From contig JALSOH010000006.1 of NCBI GenBank assembly GCA_026986575.1, forward strand, positions 186,001 through 250,000: DNA of 64,000 bases, given 5' to 3'. Position 1 is the stretch's first letter, and every line of letters begins with the position of its first letter. Positions 16,599 to 25,258 of the stretch are shown piece after piece. Source of the DNA: Thermoproteota archaeon. Lineage in GTDB: Archaea; Korarchaeota; Korarchaeia; Korarchaeales; Korarchaeaceae. The position numbers and the translations under genes are program-made. The notes below the pieces were generated by a model that made no database searches, was not told the origin of the DNA, and worked only from the letters and a program-made list of their open reading frames with translations.

Positions 16599-19235
16599 AT
16601 GCCAGTCACTAAGGTGGTTAAGAGGGACGGTAGAATCGTCCCATTCGATGCATCTCGCATAAAGAGGGCCATAGAGGGGGCTATGCGAGAGGTAGGGCAT
16701 TATGATGAAGCTAAACTTGATAAGGTAGTTAAATATGTGCTTAGAGTTATAAACAGGACTTTCAGCGACGAGAATCCACCCCATGTGGAGGAGATCCAAG
16801 ACATAGTAGAGCTAGCCCTGATGAAGTACGACCTCTTCGATGTTGCCAAGGCTTACATCCTCTACAGGAAGGAAAGGGAGAAGATAAGAAAGGAGAAGAT
16901 GGCAATTCTCGGTAAAGATTACGTGGATGATGTGGATAAGAGGCTCTCCCTCAACGCCATAAGGCTGCTAGCAGCCAGATACCTGCAGAAGGACCCGGAT
17001 GGGAAGCTGAAGGAGGACCCGAAGGGCATGTTCATAAGGGTCGCCTCCTTGGTGGTGATCCCCGACGTGCTACACGACCCCAAGGTGTTTGATAAGGACG
17101 GTGGTCAGCCAGTTCACCCAAAGGAGGATTTCTCGCCGGAGGAGTGGGAAGGGAAAGTAGGACTTAAGAACGGCCATCCGGAGGATCACCTAGCTCCGAC
17201 GTTCACTTGGAACCGCTACCACTTGGAGAGGATGAAGGCGCTCTACGATGGACTGAATGAGCAGGGGAAGATGAAGGTGAGCTGGTCTCAGTTCTGGGAG
17301 ATGCTCCTTCGCGGAGAGTTCGATCACCACTACCAAGACTTCCTTAACTACTACAGGCTGATGGTCGATCTGAGGTTCCTGCCCAACTCCCCGACGCTGT
17401 TCAACGCTGGCACCAGGTTAGGTCAGCTCTCGGCTTGCTTCGTCTTGGACATAAACGATAGCCTAGAGTCGATAATGAAGGCCGCCACAGATGCGGCAAT
17501 GATATTCAAGTCCGGCGGAGGAGTGGGGATCAATTACTCCAAACTCAGGCCGCAGGGCGACATAGTCAGGTCAACCGGAGGTCAGGCATCTGGTCCAGTC
17601 AGTTTCATGAGGATAATAGATGTGATCACGGATGTGGTGAAGCAGGGCGGGCGCAGAAGAGGAGCCAACATGGGCATACTGGAGGTCTGGCATCCCGATA
17701 TATGGAAGTTCGTGGAGGCCAAAGCTAAGCCCGGTCAGTTCGAGAACTTCAACATCTCGGTGATGATAACGGGGGACTTCTGGCCCAAATTCGAGTCCGG
17801 AGAGGAGTACACCCTCATCAATCCCAGAAATGGCGAAGTTTGGGATACCCTGAACCCTAGAGAGTTCTTCAGGAAGATAGCCGAGATGGCCTGGCGTACC
17901 GGAGATCCGGGTGTGTTGTTCTCTGATAATATAAATAAAAGAAATATAATGAAAGAGGCATTAGGTGAAATAAAATCAACTAATCCTTGCGGTGAGGAGC
18001 CTTTATATCCATATGAGTCATGTAACCTAGGGAGCATTAATTTATACGCTTATATAAGGAGAGAGAACGGACTTATATCTTTCGATTGGGACTCTTACTC
18101 TGAGGACGTAAGACTGGCCCTTCGTTTCCTCGACAACGTCATCGATGTGAACAAGTTCCCCATTCCGGAAATAGAGAGGAACACCAAGGCCACGAGAAAG
18201 GTCGGCCTCGGTTTGATGGGGTTGGCTGACGTCCTCTTCGCGCTGGGAATACCGTACAATAGCGAGGAGGGCTTCGATTTCATGAGGAAGGTGGCCGAGT
18301 ACCTCACATACTTCTCCATGAAGGAGAGCGTTGAAATGGCCAAGGAGAGAGGAACCTTCCCACTTTATGGGAGATCAGGATACGTCAAAGGGGAAATGCC
18401 GTTTGAGGGCTTCTACCATCCGGAGTGGTGGCACCTAGACTGGGACGCCCTTAAGGAAGAGGTCATGAGGTACGGGATCAGGAACGCCGAAGTAACGACG
18501 ATAGCGCCGACTGGTTCCATCTCCATGATAGCCGACGTTTCTTCGGGAATAGAGCCTCAATTCGCGCTGGTGTATGAGAAGAGGGTATCCGTTGGCTCTT
18601 TCTTCTACGTGGATAGGGAGCTGGAGAGGCAGCTCAAGGAGAACGGCCTCTACCACGAGAAGCTTCTTAAGGAGATTGCCGATAATGGGGGTTCGCTTCA
18701 GGGGATAGAGCCTCCCGAGGGAAAGGAGGAGCTCTTCAAGAGGATGCAGCAGGTGTTCCTCGTGGCCTACGACATACCGTGGTGGGATCACGTCAGGGCC
18801 CAAGCGGAGATAGCCAAGTGGATATGCGCGGCGGTGAGCAAGACGATAAACATGCCCAACTGGGTGTCCGTCTCGGATGTTGAGAAGGCCTACCTGTTCG
18901 CCTACAAGCTCGGATTGAAGGGCATCACCGTCTACAGGGACGGCTCGAAGGCGGCCCAAGTTCTCGTGACCCCCTCCCAGAGGAAGGGCGAGTATGTGGT
19001 GAAAACAGAGAACCAGACGCTGAAGATGATGGAGATGCTAGGGATAGAGCTCCCCCAGCTCAAGAAGGCTCCTGTCGAGGAGAAGGCTCTAGCTCAGCCA
19101 GTCTTCAAACCTCCGTCACCACAGCCAGCGAATCATGTGGAGAGGTGTCCCGAGTGCGGCAGCACTCGGCTGGTTTACAAGGAGGACTGCGTCACCTGCC
19201 TGGACTGCGGGTGGTCGGCCTGCGTGGTCTCGTGA
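16599..19235 (+). CDS. nrdJ: Class II (adenosylcobalamin) ribonucleotide reductase
   Basis: The 878-residue enzyme reduces ribonucleotides to deoxyribonucleotides using adenosylcobalamin. An N-terminal ATP-cone (VVKRDGRIVPFDASRIKRAI, residues 5-95) gives allosteric control. The catalytic barrel shows NSPTLFNAGTRLGQLSACFV, the radical motif NPCGE (N462, C464, E466) with ESCNLGSINL, and the phosphate loop APTGSIS. The C-terminus has a zinc ribbon and redox cysteines (CPECGSTRLV, CVTCLDCGWSAC). The lack of an NrdB gene and the adjacent corrinoid adenosyltransferase agree with class II. A short patch at about 17920-18080 is far more AT-rich than the rest of the gene. Confidence 0.93.
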   Translation: MPVTKVVKRDGRIVPFDASRIKRAIEGAMREVGHYDEAKLDKVVKYVLRVINRTFSDENPPHVEEIQDIVELALMKYDLFDVAKAYILYRKEREKIRKEKMAILGKDYVDDVDKRLSLNAIRLLAARYLQKDPDGKLKEDPKGMFIRVASLVVIPDVLHDPKVFDKDGGQPVHPKEDFSPEEWEGKVGLKNGHPEDHLAPTFTWNRYHLERMKALYDGLNEQGKMKVSWSQFWEMLLRGEFDHHYQDFLNYYRLMVDLRFLPNSPTLFNAGTRLGQLSACFVLDINDSLESIMKAATDAAMIFKSGGGVGINYSKLRPQGDIVRSTGGQASGPVSFMRIIDVITDVVKQGGRRRGANMGILEVWHPDIWKFVEAKAKPGQFENFNISVMITGDFWPKFESGEEYTLINPRNGEVWDTLNPREFFRKIAEMAWRTGDPGVLFSDNINKRNIMKEALGEIKSTNPCGEEPLYPYESCNLGSINLYAYIRRENGLISFDWDSYSEDVRLALRFLDNVIDVNKFPIPEIERNTKATRKVGLGLMGLADVLFALGIPYNSEEGFDFMRKVAEYLTYFSMKESVEMAKERGTFPLYGRSGYVKGEMPFEGFYHPEWWHLDWDALKEEVMRYGIRNAEVTTIAPTGSISMIADVSSGIEPQFALVYEKRVSVGSFFYVDRELERQLKENGLYHEKLLKEIADNGGSLQGIEPPEGKEELFKRMQQVFLVAYDIPWWDHVRAQAEIAKWICAAVSKTINMPNWVSVSDVEKAYLFAYKLGLKGITVYRDGSKAAQVLVTPSQRKGEYVVKTENQTLKMMEMLGIELPQLKKAPVEEKALAQPVFKPPSPQPANHVERCPECGSTRLVYKEDCVTCLDCGWSACVVS

Positions 19236-19245
19236 GGGAGCTTAG

Positions 19246-19764
19246 GTGAGCGAGGGGCTGGTACACCTCTATACAGGAAACGGCAAGGGGAAGACCACGG
19301 CGGCTTTTGGCTTGGCGTTGAGGGTAGCGGGAAGAGGAGGTAAATCCCTCATAGTTCAGTTCCTGAAGGGACTACCGACGGGGGAGGTCATGGCGGTCAG
19401 AAAAATACCCGAGATAGAGGTAAGGAGGTTCGGCAGCGAGAGATTCGTAGATCCAAAAAGGCCAACAGAGGAGGATGTAGCCATGGCCAAGAGAGGTCTC
19501 AAAGAGGCCGCAGAAGCCATGTCCTCCGGCAACTACAGGTTGGTGGTCTTGGACGAGGTGAATGTGGCCGTGGCCTTCAATCTAATCGACGAGAGGGAGG
19601 TAATCTCTGCTGTCAAGTCGAGGCACCCACGCACAGAGGTCGTCCTCACTGGAAGGTACGCTCCTCCCTCTTTTTATGAATTGGCTGACTATGTGACCGA
19701 GTTCAAGGAGGTGAAGCATCCCTTCTCCTCCGGGATCCCTGCAAGGGAAGGTATAGAATTTTAA
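19246..19764 (+). CDS. cobA: Corrinoid adenosyltransferase (CobA/BtuR type)
   Basis: The 172-residue P-loop enzyme transfers adenosyl from ATP to cob(I)alamin or cobyrinate diamide. The Walker motif is YTGNGKGKTTAAFGLALR (residues 9-26), the family segment is LIVQFLKG, and VVLDEVNVAV is the Walker B equivalent. The GTG start lies 10 bases after nrdJ. It makes the cofactor that NrdJ uses, a direct functional link. The C-terminal HPFSSGIPAREGIEF matches the family end. Confidence 0.9.
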   Translation: MSEGLVHLYTGNGKGKTTAAFGLALRVAGRGGKSLIVQFLKGLPTGEVMAVRKIPEIEVRRFGSERFVDPKRPTEEDVAMAKRGLKEAAEAMSSGNYRLVVLDEVNVAVAFNLIDEREVISAVKSRHPRTEVVLTGRYAPPSFYELADYVTEFKEVKHPFSSGIPAREGIEF

Positions 19765-19801
19765 CAAAATTATGTTCACTCTTTTTACAAGATTTTGGCA
19801 T

Positions 19802-19870
19802 TATAGGGGTTCGGGACTCCCACTAAGGGATCCCTCCTACTTTAAAGGGAAAGCCTCCCCTATAGTGGGG
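19802..19870 (+). promoter_or_regulatory. Palindrome-rich promoter/leader of the ferritin-like gene
   Basis: Three symmetric elements surround a TATA box (TTTAAAG, 19841-19847): TATAGGGG/CCCCTATA (19802-19809 with 19857-19864), CCCACTA/TAGTGGG (19819-19825 with 19863-19869), and the 10-base palindrome AGGGATCCCT (19826-19835). The last arms abut the GGGGTGAT ribosome binding site. They could be operators for a metal or oxidative-stress regulator, or a terminator of the upstream transcript. Confidence 0.4.
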
Positions 19871-19879
19871 TGATCTAAC

Positions 19880-20173
19880 ATGCTGGCTGAGAACCCGGTA
19901 TCCCTCTCAAAAGGAAGGAAAATGACCCGTGAGGAGCTCTCCCAAGCCCTGAGGTATGCCATTATAGCCGAACTAGATGCTATAAACCTATACGTACAAT
20001 TTGCCAATGCGACAGACGATGAAAAGGCCAGAAAAGTATTCTTAGACGTGGCAAAGGAGGAAAAGACTCATGTAGGAGAGTTTCTAGAACTCCTCCTCTC
20101 TCTGGACCCTGAGCAGGTGAAGGAGCTAGAAGAGGGAAGAAAAGAAGTGAAAGAACTACTAGAAGGTCACTAA
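19880..20173 (+). CDS. Mini ferritin-like (rubrerythrin-type) diiron protein
   Basis: The 97-residue protein has two long helices carrying one half of a ferritin-like diiron site: Glu in YAIIAELDAINLYVQFA and E-x2-H in VAKEEKTHVGEFLELL. Full rubrerythrins have two such halves in four helices, so this one should form a site across a dimer, as in half-ferritins and encapsulated ferritins. No encapsulin gene or C-terminal targeting tag is visible. The likely role is iron handling or peroxide defence. ATG 19880 has GGGGTGAT at good spacing. Confidence 0.72.
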   Translation: MLAENPVSLSKGRKMTREELSQALRYAIIAELDAINLYVQFANATDDEKARKVFLDVAKEEKTHVGEFLELLLSLDPEQVKELEEGRKEVKELLEGH

Positions 20174-20408
20174 CACCTCTAATTTTTAATGACAAGCTCG
20201 AGTCTCTTTGATCACGCCACATTAAGGATGCATCGGACCTGTCCCGCGTTACTCACTCCGAACTACTCACGTACTCCGGCGATAGACGAAAAAATCCCAA
20301 TATATTTTATGCTAGGGCTAAAACATAAAAATAAATTTTTCTTTTAGACATCTTCCAAAATATATTTCGACAATATCTGTGATTAAATTCACAATAATCA
20401 ACTAGGAA

Positions 20409-20417
20409 AGCTTTTAA
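20409..20417 (+). promoter_or_regulatory. TATA box for the nuo operon
   Basis: CTTTTAACT, about 40 bases before ATG 20452, is the best TATA match in the 278-base AT-rich gap between the ferritin-like gene and nuoA. The whole eleven-gene operon has no larger gap, so this is its likely main promoter. Nothing else was recognised in the gap. Confidence 0.35.
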
Positions 20418-20451
20418 CTATTATTTCGAATCTCGAACGGGGCAAGGAATC

Positions 20452-20838
20452 ATGGAAGGTCTCGGTTTGACAAATGAGGTTCTCGTGACATTTTCCTTAG
20501 GCGTTGCGATAGGCATAGGACTTGGGATAATCGGTTTTATCCTCGGTAAGATACTATCTCCGGCCAAGGAGTATCCCAGAAAGAGAGAGAGGTATGAGTG
20601 CGCTAACCCACCGCGAGGAAGGGCGAGAGGCCTCTTCATGATGCAGTACTATCCCTTCCTGATTCTCTTCCTGACCTTGGAGCCGATCATGATCTACTCC
20701 TTCCTATTCCTAATGGAAGCCCATAGATACATCCTCAACACCACTCTCCTTTTCGGTGCCATGGTGGCGATCCTCGCGTCCCCTCTCGTGTTCGGGATAT
20801 ACTACGTTAGGAGGCTGGAACTATGGTCTGCGCATTAG
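20452..20838 (+). CDS. nuoA: Complex I subunit A (NuoA)
   Basis: The 128-residue membrane subunit has three hydrophobic helices. The conserved loop is KRERYECANPPRGRARGLF, the family's Y-E-C-G-x-x-P motif with Ala in place of Gly, followed by YYPFLILFLTLEPIMIY with the conserved helix-2 Glu. It is the first gene of the complex I operon and overlaps nuoB by 16 bases. Confidence 0.88.
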   Translation: MEGLGLTNEVLVTFSLGVAIGIGLGIIGFILGKILSPAKEYPRKRERYECANPPRGRARGLFMMQYYPFLILFLTLEPIMIYSFLFLMEAHRYILNTTLLFGAMVAILASPLVFGIYYVRRLELWSAH

Positions 20839-21347
20839 AGGGAAGCATGTGGGTTGGTAACTTGGAGAAAGCCGCCAGGAAGGCGGCCGCCTGGCTGGTG
20901 AACAAAACTCCCATCAGGAGCCTGAGGGACTGGGGGATAGCATTCTCCCTCTGGCCGGTTCACTTCACCACCGCTTGCTGCGGAGCTGAATTCGGAGCCT
21001 CCGCCGCTCCCAAGTTCGACACCGAGAGGTTTGGGTTTCTTCCATTCATAGCGTCTAGGCAGTGCAATGTCCTCTTCATAGAGGGAACCCTCAGCAAGAA
21101 GATGGCCGAGGCCGCAATATGGGTCTACGAGCAGATGCCTGACCCCAAGTTCGTGGTTGCTATGGGGGCTTGCGGTATAGATGGTGGCATATTCTGGAAC
21201 AGCTACAACATAGTGAGACCGAAGGACATCCTTCCAGTTCATGTCTACATCCCTGGATGCCCGCCCAGACCTGAGGCAGTTGCTCAGGCGATAATCATGC
21301 TGCAGAGGAAGATAAGGAAGGGGGAGCTGGTGACTTATGAAGTTTGA
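20823..21347 (+). CDS. nuoB: Complex I subunit B (NuoB, N2 cluster)
   Basis: The 174-residue peripheral subunit carries the N2 [4Fe-4S] ligands: the CC pair (C52, C53) in TTACCGAEFGA, C117 in GACGIDGG and C146 in PGCPPRPE. The segment RFGFLPFIASRQCNVLFIEG matches the family. ATG 20823 has a GGAGG site; ATG 20847 with AGAGGGA is an alternative nearer the conserved region. It sits at the end of the Fe-S relay that reduces quinone. Confidence 0.9.
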   Translation: MVCALEGSMWVGNLEKAARKAAAWLVNKTPIRSLRDWGIAFSLWPVHFTTACCGAEFGASAAPKFDTERFGFLPFIASRQCNVLFIEGTLSKKMAEAAIWVYEQMPDPKFVVAMGACGIDGGIFWNSYNIVRPKDILPVHVYIPGCPPRPEAVAQAIIMLQRKIRKGELVTYEV

Positions 21348-21813
21348 GGAGCTGAAGAGTCAAATAGAGGAGATGATGAAGGACTTAGGCGCTGAAGTCT
21401 CTGGGAAGGAGCCGAATGTGGTGGATGTGAAGGTCACTCGGGAGAAGATAGTGGAAGCAGCGAAGAGACTTAAGGAGATGGGCTTCGATCATGTAAAGGC
21501 TGTCACGGCCATAGATTACCCGAACGAAAGGTTCGAGGTGGTATATGTCTCCTCTTCGTACTCCAACTTGGATCTGGCCTATTTCATAGTTAACCTGAGG
21601 ACCGACCTGCCCTACGACGATCCCAAGATGCCCTCCTTGCTGGAGGTATGGCCGAGCGTCCTCTACCAGGAGCACGAGGAGCACGACCTTATGGGCATAG
21701 TTTTCGAGGGCCATCCGAGAATGGGTGAGAGGCTCCTCCTTCCTGAGAGCTACGAAGGCATACCACCGCTCAGGAAGGAGTTCAAGGTGAAGACGGAGGG
21801 GATAAACGCATGA
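21337..21813 (+). CDS. nuoC: Complex I subunit C (NuoC, 30 kDa)
   Basis: The 158-residue subunit has the family's central fold (FDHVKAVTAIDYPNERFEVVY) and the diagnostic C-terminal WPSVLYQEHEEHDLMGIVFEGHP, in which the E-R-E-x-x-D-x-x-G motif appears as E-H-E-E-H-D-L-M-G. The end RLLLPESYEGIPPLRKEF is typical. It overlaps nuoB and nuoD by a few bases. Confidence 0.9.
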   Translation: MKFEELKSQIEEMMKDLGAEVSGKEPNVVDVKVTREKIVEAAKRLKEMGFDHVKAVTAIDYPNERFEVVYVSSSYSNLDLAYFIVNLRTDLPYDDPKMPSLLEVWPSVLYQEHEEHDLMGIVFEGHPRMGERLLLPESYEGIPPLRKEFKVKTEGINA

Positions 21814-22979
21814 GTCTAGAGGAGAGGGAGCTAGAGGTACTGATAGGTCCACAACACCCGGCTTCAGGACACATGAGGCTCGTAGCCAAGATAGATGGGG
21901 ATATAGTGGTGGAGCTGAGGCCTAACATAGGGTACGTGCACCGCTCGGTGGAGAAGCTGGCGGAGGTCAAGAAGTACCTGCAGATAATACCACTGGTGGA
22001 GAGGCCTTCCTTGGCTGATACCACGGCCAACAACTTGGCCTACGTCATGGCCGTGGAGAAGCTGCTGGGAATAGAGCCGCCACCTAGGGCCCAGTACCTG
22101 AGGACCCTCTTGGCGGAGATAAACAGGATACACAGTCACTTCTACGGCATGGGCATCCACGGAGTCATGATAGGGTCATCGACCGCCTACATGTGGTGCT
22201 TCGGAGACAGGGAACCTCTGATCGAGCTGGCGCAGGAGCTGACCGGAGCGAGGCTGACCTACTCCTATATAGTGCCTGGAGGTGTGAGGAGAGACCTGCC
22301 TCAGGGCTTCGAGGACAAGGTGGAGAAGGTGATGAGGTACCTAGAGAACAGGATGCCTGACTACTTCGACATCTACTTCAACAACCCCGTGACTAGGGCT
22401 AGACTCGAGGGAGTGGGAGTGCTGACCAAGGAGGATGCGATAAAGCTTGGCGTGACTGGACCGAACCTGAGGGCCAGTGGTGTCCCCTACGACGTCAGGA
22501 AGGCAGAGCCTTACGCGGCCTATCCCGAACTTGATTTCGACGTAATAACCGAGGAGGCTGGCGATGCATTCGCTAGGGTCATGGTAAGGGTGAGGGAGAT
22601 CCAAGAGAGCATCAAGATAATCAGGCAGGTCCTGAAGAAGATACCTGACGGCCCTATCCTCAACGAGAAGTACATGAAGATGATCCCGCCGAACCTGAGG
22701 AAGCAGGTGGAGGAGACTGGTCACATAAAGTTCCCCGGAGTCTTCGCAAACCTAAGGGTCCCGGCCGGAGAGGCTGTAGCTAGGGTAGAGGGAGGAAGGG
22801 GCGAGGTCGTCTTCCACATAATCAGCGACGGGAAGATGAGCCCTTACAGGATGAGGATGGTCACCCCCTCGTTCAGGAATGTCATACTCTTCGAGCACCT
22901 CACAAAGGGAGCCAGAGTTGCTGACATCCCCGCGATTTACGGTAGTCTGGATTACTTCCCGCCGGAGGCTGATAGGTGA
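21810..22979 (+). CDS. nuoD: Complex I subunit D (NuoD, 49 kDa)
   Basis: The 389-residue subunit begins GPQHPASGHMRL, the quinone-site loop with its His. GYVHRSVEKL replaces the CxxC of NiFe hydrogenases, and the C-terminal pair is absent too, so this is true complex I/Fpo type rather than an energy-converting hydrogenase. The C-terminus ADIPAIYGSLDYFPPEADR matches the family. Start and stop overlap both neighbours. Confidence 0.93.
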   Translation: MSLEERELEVLIGPQHPASGHMRLVAKIDGDIVVELRPNIGYVHRSVEKLAEVKKYLQIIPLVERPSLADTTANNLAYVMAVEKLLGIEPPPRAQYLRTLLAEINRIHSHFYGMGIHGVMIGSSTAYMWCFGDREPLIELAQELTGARLTYSYIVPGGVRRDLPQGFEDKVEKVMRYLENRMPDYFDIYFNNPVTRARLEGVGVLTKEDAIKLGVTGPNLRASGVPYDVRKAEPYAAYPELDFDVITEEAGDAFARVMVRVREIQESIKIIRQVLKKIPDGPILNEKYMKMIPPNLRKQVEETGHIKFPGVFANLRVPAGEAVARVEGGRGEVVFHIISDGKMSPYRMRMVTPSFRNVILFEHLTKGARVADIPAIYGSLDYFPPEADR

Positions 22980-23986
22980 TGCAGGACCTGTTGAGTGTAA
23001 TATTCGAGCCTTACGTGTTTGTCCCCCTGATATTTCCGGGGATAACCGTAGCCTTCCTGCTCCTACTTGTGATTATCTGGCTTGAGAGAAAGATAGCAGC
23101 TAAGGTACAGCTGAGGTACGGTCCCCTTTACGTCCTCAAACCATTAGGCGGTGCGATACAGATGGTCGCCGACCTGCTCAGATACTTGTTCCAAGAGCCC
23201 ATCATACCGAAGACCGTCGACAAACTGGCCTTCATAATGACGCCTGCGCTGCTCTTCGGTACCGCCTATCTACCTACCGTGGCCATACCTGTCAGCCCCA
23301 CGTTCTACGCCTTCAGGAGCGATCTAAGCCTCCTCATAGTGCTGGCCCTGTCAACGTTGGCCCCGATATTCACCGTGGTGATGGGATGGGCCAGTAACAA
23401 CAAGTTCTCCCTAATAGGGGGTGTGAGAGAGGGCTACATAGTCGTCTCCTATGAGATACCGATGTTCCTCTCGGCCCTATCCATGGCCATCCTCTACGGT
23501 TCCTTAGACCTCGTGGAGATAGCCGAGGCTCAGAAAGGCATATGGGGAATCTTCTTGAATCCGGTTGCGGCCATAACTATGCTGGTCTTAATGTACATGT
23601 CCACCAGCAAATTCCCGTTCGAGATTCCAGAAGCGGAGAGCGAGATAGTCGCCGGCGCTTACACTGAATACAGCGGCATTCTCTACGGTCTGGTCATGGG
23701 AGCTTCCTATGTAAAGCTCTACGTGCTCAGCTTGGTGTTCGCGATACTCTTCTTGGGAGGATGGAATCCCATACCCGGATTCATGGCCAACGACCCACTC
23801 CTGCCCGGAGTCCTGCTCTTCATCAAGGCCTTCATCATAATAGTGATAGGGGCCTTCCTCAGGGCTGTCTACCCGAGGTTCAGGATAGACCAGGCGATGG
23901 ACTTAGGATGGAAGACGATGCTGCCCCTGTCGATAATCTCCATCTTCATCTCACTGGTTGAGATCATGATAATGGGAGGTGCGTGA
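22979..23986 (+). CDS. nuoH: Complex I subunit H (NuoH)
   Basis: The roughly 335-residue membrane subunit has eight or nine helices and links the peripheral arm to the antiporter-like subunits. Conserved features are WLERKIAAKVQLRYGP after helix 1, PLGGAIQMVADLLRYLFQE, and the acidic loop FEIPEAESEIVAGAYTEYSG near residue 220 that lines the quinone tunnel. ATG 22979 overlaps the nuoD stop; a GTG precedes it by one codon. Confidence 0.92.
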   Translation: MQDLLSVIFEPYVFVPLIFPGITVAFLLLLVIIWLERKIAAKVQLRYGPLYVLKPLGGAIQMVADLLRYLFQEPIIPKTVDKLAFIMTPALLFGTAYLPTVAIPVSPTFYAFRSDLSLLIVLALSTLAPIFTVVMGWASNNKFSLIGGVREGYIVVSYEIPMFLSALSMAILYGSLDLVEIAEAQKGIWGIFLNPVAAITMLVLMYMSTSKFPFEIPEAESEIVAGAYTEYSGILYGLVMGASYVKLYVLSLVFAILFLGGWNPIPGFMANDPLLPGVLLFIKAFIIIVIGAFLRAVYPRFRIDQAMDLGWKTMLPLSIISIFISLVEIMIMGGA

Positions 23987-23987
23987 A

Positions 23988-24479
23988 TTGGCGGTTGAGA
24001 GGACGATCCGTCACATAAAGGCCCTCGCAACGGGGGCCAAATACATGCTGGGTGGTCATAGGCTCACCCTCATGTATCCTGACGACATACAGGAGTTCCC
24101 CGACGGTTACAGGGGGATGATAGAGTACGACTGGGATACCTGCATTAAGTGCGGTCTCTGTGCCATGGTGTGTCCGGCTGACGCGATGAAAATGTATGTC
24201 TCGAAGGAGGAGTCGGAAGAGGGTAAGAGGCCCGTGAGGAGGCCCGGCATAAACTACACCAGATGCATCTTCTGCGGGTTCTGCGTGGACATATGCCCGA
24301 CCAACTCGCTCAAGTTCACCAAAGTACACGATGTTGCATTCTACACGTTTGAGGAGCAGATCTACCCGCCTGAGAGGTTCAGGGAGGGAATACCCAAACC
24401 CCAGTACGACAAGGAGCCAAGGAAGGTAAGGGCCGTTCTAGATGAGAAGAGGGGGATAAGGTATGAACCCGTTGAGTGA
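23988..24479 (+). CDS. nuoI: Complex I subunit I (NuoI, 2x[4Fe-4S])
   Basis: The 163-residue subunit carries two ferredoxin motifs, CIKCGLCAMVCP (near residue 49) and CIFCGFCVDICP (near residue 89), for clusters N6a and N6b. TTG 23988, with GGAGGTG six bases upstream, is the best start; an in-frame GTG at 23979 lies inside nuoH. It passes electrons to NuoB. Who feeds it is open, since no NuoEFG or FpoF is present in the window. Confidence 0.9.
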   Translation: MAVERTIRHIKALATGAKYMLGGHRLTLMYPDDIQEFPDGYRGMIEYDWDTCIKCGLCAMVCPADAMKMYVSKEESEEGKRPVRRPGINYTRCIFCGFCVDICPTNSLKFTKVHDVAFYTFEEQIYPPERFREGIPKPQYDKEPRKVRAVLDEKRGIRYEPVE

Positions 24480-24945
24480 TCCCCTTTCAGTGGTGTTCAT
24501 CCTCTCCTCGCTCATGTCTGTAATAGCGGCAGTGCTCATAGTCCATCACAAGTCCATCGTGTACTCAGCATTCTTCCTCTCCGTCTTGGGAGTGGGCAAC
24601 GCGATCCTCTTCACCCTGCTCGGCTTCCCGATAATAGCACTGTTCCACCTCTCCGTGTACGTTGGAGCAGCCGTAACTTTCATCCTCTTCTCAGTGGTGA
24701 TGCTGAAGGAGGCTCCTGTGGTTGAACCACCGGTGAAGGCCCTTGCGGTGATAGCAGCGGGAGTGCTCGCGCTCATAATGGTAAAGATCTTCTCCGTGTT
24801 CAGCGCGGAGCCCTCCTTCCTCCTGAACTACAGGGATCTGACCGCTCTCCTCGTTACCAAGTACTGGTTCGCCCTGATCGTAGCAGCGATAGCGCTGGTG
24901 ACCACGCTGATAGAAGCCATAACCCTCGCCAGAAGGGAGGTGTGA
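24463..24945 (+). CDS. nuoJ: Complex I subunit J (NuoJ)
   Basis: The 160-residue protein has five helices. The conserved helix-3 stretch is FHLSVYVGAAVTFILFSVVML, equivalent to the V-Y-x-G-A-x-x-x-L/F region that includes the pi-bulge of NuoJ. It overlaps nuoI by 17 bases and precedes nuoK. Confidence 0.86.
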   Translation: MNPLSDPLSVVFILSSLMSVIAAVLIVHHKSIVYSAFFLSVLGVGNAILFTLLGFPIIALFHLSVYVGAAVTFILFSVVMLKEAPVVEPPVKALAVIAAGVLALIMVKIFSVFSAEPSFLLNYRDLTALLVTKYWFALIVAAIALVTTLIEAITLARREV

Positions 24946-24948
24946 GGA

Positions 24949-25254
24949 ATGGAAACCTCATGTTATCTGTTTGTTTCCTCGATACTCTTTGCCATCGGGA
25001 TTTACGGACTCCTAACGAGAAGGAACATGATCAGGATGCTCCTCTCAGCCGAGATTATTTTTAATGCTGCTCTCTTGGCCTTCCTCTCCTTGGCATCGCT
25101 GGACGCCGGCTACGGGCCAGTAGGGGGAGCTATTGTGGTGATAGCCATCTCCCTATCGGCCGCGGAGGTCGGCGTCATAGTCTCCATAGCGATAATGATG
25201 TTCAGGATGAGGAGGGCCCTCGATGTGTATGAACTGAAGAAATTCAGAGGGTGA
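24949..25254 (+). CDS. nuoK: Complex I subunit K (NuoK)
   Basis: The 101-residue subunit has three helices with the family's buried Glu residues: LLSAEIIFNAALLAFL in helix 2 and SLSAAEVGVIVSIAIMMF in helix 3. Length and motif order match NuoK/MrpC proteins; neighbours make NuoK certain. It starts three bases after nuoJ. Confidence 0.9.
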   Translation: METSCYLFVSSILFAIGIYGLLTRRNMIRMLLSAEIIFNAALLAFLSLASLDAGYGPVGGAIVVIAISLSAAEVGVIVSIAIMMFRMRRALDVYELKKFRG

Positions 25255-25258
25255 GAGT

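Noticed and set aside
21810-22979. NuoD as large subunit of a membrane hydrogenase
   Set aside because: The N- and C-terminal CxxC nickel ligands are absent (GYVHRS instead), so the complex is of the quinone-reducing type.
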